NCBI RefSeq assembly: GCF_036014215.1
Contig: NZ_CP107921.1
Coordinates: forward strand, 372,001-436,000
Direction of reading: 5' to 3'
From: Streptomyces sp. NBC_00440
Lineage (GTDB): Bacteria > Actinomycetota > Actinomycetes > Streptomycetales > Streptomycetaceae
DNA length: 64,000 nucleotides
Shown: positions 60,827 to 64,000 of the stretch, in pieces
How positions within the stretch are numbered: position 1 is the first letter of the stretch
Layout of the letters: every line of letters starts with the position of its first letter
Notes under the pieces: generated by a model
The model's input: the letters and a program-made list of their open reading frames with translations, nothing else
The model's database searches: none
What the model was told of the DNA's origin: nothing
Position numbers and translations under genes: made by a program

Positions 60827-61732
60827 TCACGGGCGGGCGAGTTCGGTGGAGATACGGGCGAGCTGGTCCAGCCGCTGTTCGAGCGTCGGGTGGGAGGAGA
60901 ACAGGCGGCTCAGGCTCTCCTGCGAGGAGAACGCGGGCATGAAGTAGAAGGCGTTGTACGGCTCCGCCTTCCGCAGGTCCTCGGTCGGGATCCGCGCCAT
61001 CTGGCCGTTCACCTTGGTGAGCGCCGATGCGAGAGCCGACGGGCGGCCGGTGAGCAGGGCGGCGGCCCGGTCGGCGGAGAGCTCCCGGTAGCGGGAGAGC
61101 AGCCGGGTCAGCATGAAGCTGATCACGTACACCACGGCGCTGACCAGCGGGACGAGCACGATCGCGAGGCCGAGCGGTCCCGCGTTCCTGGCACTGCGGG
61201 CCAGGCCGCTCCACAGGGCGACCCGGGTGATCAGTCCGGCCAGCACGCCGAGGAACGAGGCGATCGTCATCACCGCGGCGTCGCGGTGGGCGACGTGGGA
61301 CATCTCGTGCGCGAGAACGCCCTCAAGCTCCTCGGGTTCCAGCCGGCGCAGCAGACCGGTCGTGGCGCAGACCAGTGCGGTGCGCTCGCTGCGGCCGGTG
61401 GCGAAGGCGTTCGGGATATCGCTCCGGGCGATGGCCACCCGTGGTTTGTCCATGTCGGCCAGCGCGCAGATCCGGTCGATGGCGCCGTGCAGTTCGGGGG
61501 CCTCTTCGGGGGTGACCTCGTGCGCCCCCATGGTGACAGCGGCGATCTTGTCGCTGAACCAGAACTGAGCGATGAAGAGCGCACCCGCGACCGCCACAAT
61601 GACCACCCAGGCACCGTGCAGCAGGACGAGCAGCACGCCGACCAGGACGACGTACAGCAGTCCGATCAGGAACATGGTGGTCACCATGCGCGTGGTGAGA
61701 CCGCGGTCGAGGGTGTAGCGGCTTCGGGTCAT
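60827..61732 (-). CDS. htpX: Zinc metalloprotease HtpX
   Basis: A 301-aa inner-membrane M48 protease for quality control of membrane proteins. Two N-terminal helices (MVTTMFLIGLLYVVLVGVLLVLL and the next), zinc motif HEMSH at 142-146 (LAHEMSHVAHRD), two more helices, then the third ligand glutamate in YRELSADRAAALLTG. The C-terminal SSHPTLEQRLDQLARI is typical. AGGAG before ATG 61732. A longer in-frame extension upstream is not credible. It leads into pspAB. Confidence 0.95.
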   Translation of the reverse strand: MTRSRYTLDRGLTTRMVTTMFLIGLLYVVLVGVLLVLLHGAWVVIVAVAGALFIAQFWFSDKIAAVTMGAHEVTPEEAPELHGAIDRICALADMDKPRVAIARSDIPNAFATGRSERTALVCATTGLLRRLEPEELEGVLAHEMSHVAHRDAAVMTIASFLGVLAGLITRVALWSGLARSARNAGPLGLAIVLVPLVSAVVYVISFMLTRLLSRYRELSADRAAALLTGRPSALASALTKVNGQMARIPTEDLRKAEPYNAFYFMPAFSSQESLSRLFSSHPTLEQRLDQLARISTELARP

Positions 61733-61873
61733 CTTTGTCTCCTGTAGAGGTTCTCCCCCTTCGTCAATTGTCCTCCTTCCGCGTAAAGACAGGGTATGCG
61801 GCGGGTTCTGGTAATTCTCCGTTCTGCCGGATACCCGGCCCCCGGCAGCGGCGCCGGACGAACGCCGGGGCAC

Positions 61874-61922
61874 GCCGGTGCCGCGGACCACCCCAGGTGT
61901 CGGGACGGTCCGCGGCACCGGC
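61874..61922 (-). terminator. Terminator after the P450 gene
   Basis: GCCGGTGCCGCGGACC (61874-61889) pairs perfectly with 61907-61922 over a 17-nt loop, directly after the P450 stop. A 16-bp stem. Confidence 0.8.
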
Positions 61923-61926
61923 GGTG

Positions 61927-63141
61927 TCACCAGGCGACGGGCAGTTCGTGGACGCCGTAGACGGCCATGTCGGTACGGAAGTTGATCTCGTCGAGCGGGC
62001 GGTCGAGCCGCAGGCCGGGCAGACGGCGCAGCAGAGCGGGGTAGGCGAGCTGGAGCTCGACGCGGGCGAGGTTCTGGCCGAGGCACTGGTGGGGGCCCGA
62101 GCCGAACGCGAGGTGCCTGCGGGCCTGCCGGTCGATGTCGAGCCGGCCGGGCTCCTCGAAGACCTCCGGGTCGCGGTTGGCGACATCGGTGGCGCAGATG
62201 ACCGCTTCACCGGCCCTGATGAGCTGCCCGCCGACCTCGATGTCCTCGGTGGCGACGCGGCGCCGCCCCAGGTGGGTGATGGACAGATACCGCAGCAGTT
62301 CCTCGACCGCGCCCGCGACCCGCTGGGGGCTGCCGTCGCGCACGGCGGCCAGCTGTTCGGGGTTCTGGAGCAGCGCGCAGGTACCGAGGGCGATCATGTT
62401 GGCCGTGGTCTCGTGCCCGGCCACCAGCAGCAGCCGCGCCTGTTTGGCGCATTCGTCACGGGTGCTGATCCCGGTGACCAGATAGTCCGCGGCGAGCCGG
62501 CTGAGCAGGTCGTCGCCGGGGTGCTCCGCCTTCTTCTGCACCAGGTCGCCCAGGTAGTCGACCAGTTCCTGCGAAGCGTCCAGGGCGTCCTGCGCGCTGC
62601 TGCGGGTGTCGACGATGACGGCGCTCGCCCGCTGGAAGAACCCGTGGTCCTCGTACGGGACGCCGAGCAGCTCGCAGATGACCAGTGAGGGCAGCGGCAG
62701 CGCGAAGGACGTGACCAGGTCGGCGGGCGGCCCGGTCTTCTCCATGTCGTCCAGCAGTTCGCCGATGATGCGTTCTATGCGCTCCCGCAGCGCCTGGGTC
62801 CGTTTGATGGTGAAGTCACCGGTGAACCGCTTGCGCTGCTCGTTGTGTTCCGGTTCGTCCATCGTGATGAACGTGCGGTTGTGGGCGCGGGTCGCCTCGC
62901 TGCCCGCGCTGAAGCTCGGGTAGGCGGGCCGCCTGTTGTCGGCGCTGATGCGCTCGTCGCGCAGCAGCGCCACCTGGTCGGCGTGCCGGGTGACGTACCA
63001 GGCCGTGGCGCCGTTCCAGAGTGTGACCTTGGAGATCGGCTCCGAGCTGAGCAGCCCGGCCATCTCCGGCGGCGGGTCGAAGGGGCATCCGGCGGCGCGG
63101 CGGGTGGTGTACGCGGGTGATGCGGTGGGGACCTCGGTCAT
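61927..63141 (-). CDS. Cytochrome P450 (CYP105-like)
   Basis: A 404-aa bacterial class I P450. I-helix AGHETT, ExxR in EELLRYLS, PERF-like region and heme loop FGSGPHQCLGQ with the iron-ligating Cys353. Lengths and the ITMDEPEHNEQRKRFTGDFT loop resemble CYP105 and related actinomycete enzymes that oxidise xenobiotics or secondary metabolites. It follows a 3Fe-4S ferredoxin gene, its likely electron donor, by 52 bp. AAGGA precedes ATG 63141. Confidence 0.93.
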   Translation of the reverse strand: MTEVPTASPAYTTRRAAGCPFDPPPEMAGLLSSEPISKVTLWNGATAWYVTRHADQVALLRDERISADNRRPAYPSFSAGSEATRAHNRTFITMDEPEHNEQRKRFTGDFTIKRTQALRERIERIIGELLDDMEKTGPPADLVTSFALPLPSLVICELLGVPYEDHGFFQRASAVIVDTRSSAQDALDASQELVDYLGDLVQKKAEHPGDDLLSRLAADYLVTGISTRDECAKQARLLLVAGHETTANMIALGTCALLQNPEQLAAVRDGSPQRVAGAVEELLRYLSITHLGRRRVATEDIEVGGQLIRAGEAVICATDVANRDPEVFEEPGRLDIDRQARRHLAFGSGPHQCLGQNLARVELQLAYPALLRRLPGLRLDRPLDEINFRTDMAVYGVHELPVAW

Positions 63142-63193
63142 CGTCGTCCTTCCACAGTGGGGTGTGAGGTGTTCCGGGAGCCGGGCCGTCCGG

Positions 63194-63385
63194 TCAGGAC
63201 AGGGTGATGGCGGCGGCCGGGCAGATCTGCGCGGCCTCCCGCACTGCGGCGTGCTGTTCGGCGGGCGGGCTGCTGTTCAGTACGACGACGATCCCGTCCT
63301 CGTCCCGCTGGTCGAACACGTCGGGGGCGGCGAGTACGCACTGGCCCGCAGCACAGCACTTGTCGGTGTCCACGGTGATCTGCAC
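63194..63385 (-). CDS. 3Fe-4S ferredoxin
   Basis: A 63-aa electron carrier. The cysteine pattern CCAAGQC with a later CP motif (AAQICPAAAI) is that of the 3Fe-4S ferredoxins that serve CYP105-type P450s (the SoyB class). GTG 63385 has GGAGGAAC upstream. First gene of the ferredoxin-P450 operon; a MarR-type palindrome lies in its promoter. Confidence 0.93.
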   Translation of the reverse strand: MQITVDTDKCCAAGQCVLAAPDVFDQRDEDGIVVVLNSSPPAEQHAAVREAAQICPAAAITLS

Positions 63386-63415
63386 GTCGTTCCTCCAGCA
63401 CTAGGGGATGGGCGC

Positions 63416-63434
63416 GTTACTTAACAAAAGTAAC
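63416..63434. promoter_or_regulatory. MarR operator (GTTACTT-5-AAGTAAC)
   Basis: Perfect 7-bp arms GTTACTT and AAGTAAC around AACAA, 31 bp upstream of the ferredoxin start and about 180 bp from the divergent MarR start. AT-rich for this region. It suits a MarR dimer blocking the ferredoxin-P450 promoter. Confidence 0.7.
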
Positions 63435-63611
63435 TTCCCATCGCGGACGGTAGTACTCCGTTCACCTCCCGGGGAACCCCCGGTCCATGCATGGGGCATC
63501 TTTCTGGCCACTTCCCGGACCGGCCACCGGGACAGCCCGGACGCACCATCGGTCCCGGTCAGTCCGTGCGAGTGGGGAGCCGGAACATGCGGCGTACGGG
63601 ATCATCGTGGC

Positions 63612-64000
63612 GTGGCCCATCCCGAACCCGGCGGCTCCGCCGCCCAAGACCTCTACAGATCACTCGCCGACCTCGCCTACACCATGGCCGGGAACCGTGC
63701 GCACATGCGGCTCCGCGTCCAGGCGGAAGTCGCGGTCGACCGCGCCTCCCTCGCCCTGCTGCGTACCCTCACAGCGGCGCCGTCCCCGCTGCGGATGGGC
63801 GAGATCGCGCAGGCCCTGCTGGTGCAGGCGCCCCATGTCACCCGGGAGATCCGCAGCCTGGAGGAGCGCGGCCTGGTGCGCACGGTCCGGGAACCGGGCG
63901 ACCACCGGGCCCGCCGTATCGCCGTCACCGAGGAGGGCCGTGAGGTCGTGGAACGCGCCGAGGAGGCCGGCCGGCGCTGGCTCGACGACGCCCTGGAGGG
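63612..64000 (+). CDS. MarR-family regulator (partial, 3' end outside window)
   Basis: At least 129 residues of a winged-helix regulator: DLYRSLADLAYTMAGNRAHMRLR, then LRMGEIAQALLVQAPHVTREIRSLEERGLVRTVREPGDHRARRIAVTEEGREVVERAEEAG. GTG 63612 is the assumed start. It diverges from the ferredoxin-P450 operon and is the natural candidate to bind GTTACTT-5-AAGTAAC. Confidence 0.85.
   Translation, partial: MAHPEPGGSAAQDLYRSLADLAYTMAGNRAHMRLRVQAEVAVDRASLALLRTLTAAPSPLRMGEIAQALLVQAPHVTREIRSLEERGLVRTVREPGDHRARRIAVTEEGREVVERAEEAGRRWLDDALE

Overview
The window is high-GC DNA with the look of a Streptomyces (or close actinomycete) chromosome. It has many GTG and a few TTG starts, 4-bp ATGA/GTGA stop-start overlaps, Tat and lipoprotein exporters, cytosolic SpoIIE-type phosphatases, and dense GntR/TetR/MarR/IclR regulators. 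I read about 58 protein genes, three gene relics, several strong hairpin terminators and a set of operator-like repeats. No tRNA, rRNA, CRISPR array or intact mobile element was seen.

Layout. 0-3.2 kb: a ChaA-type antiporter (cut by the window edge), an acyl-CoA synthetase and a nitronate monooxygenase. 3.2-10 kb: an exported serine hydrolase, a DUF4232 lipoprotein, a soluble Ser/Thr kinase with TPRs, an MpaB-type oxygenase and a tiny secreted peptide with an internal repeat. 10-16.2 kb (minus): a complete De Ley-Doudoroff D-galactose operon (SDR dehydrogenase, DgoR-like GntR, DgoD, mutarotase-like protein, KDPGal aldolase, SMP-30 lactonase, PfkB kinase). 16.4-27.2 kb: an exported beta-helix protein diverges from a nine-gene-scale plus-strand sugar-acid operon: ABC importer without its ATPase, an unrecognised 647-aa protein, an RraA-family protein, an aldo/keto reductase, a lactonase-like amidohydrolase and a GntR. 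This resembles non-phosphorylative L-fucose (6-deoxyhexose) catabolism and may share its polysaccharide source with the galactose operon.

27.3-30.2 kb is a worn region: the C-terminal relic of one amidohydrolase, an intact ACMSD-type amidohydrolase divergent from an IclR regulator, and a C-terminal relic of a CocE/NonD hydrolase. 30.6-37.5 kb: an exported GH5 enzyme with three C-terminal repeats, a TetR/unknown-protein pair around a clear operator, then an EF-hand protein followed by a heme-oxygenase-like diiron (HDO) protein. That pair ends at a frameshifted transposase relic and is the most interesting candidate for an undescribed system. 36.4-43.3 kb: an acyl-CoA dehydrogenase with a KstR-type operator, two oxidoreductases, a TetR, a large PAS/GAF/SpoIIE/HATPase phosphatase and a DinB protein.

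43.5-64 kb: a GH92 mannosidase, a stand-alone LigD phosphoesterase domain with an MFS carrier, a cold-shock gene with a structured leader, SpoIIE plus MASE1, an isochorismatase-like/DHA2/MarR operon, a GT87-like membrane protein with a KimA-like permease, a pyridoxamine-phosphate-oxidase-like protein, a perfect 28-bp inverted repeat, PspAB/HtpX, and a ferredoxin/P450 operon divergent from a MarR gene across a perfect operator.
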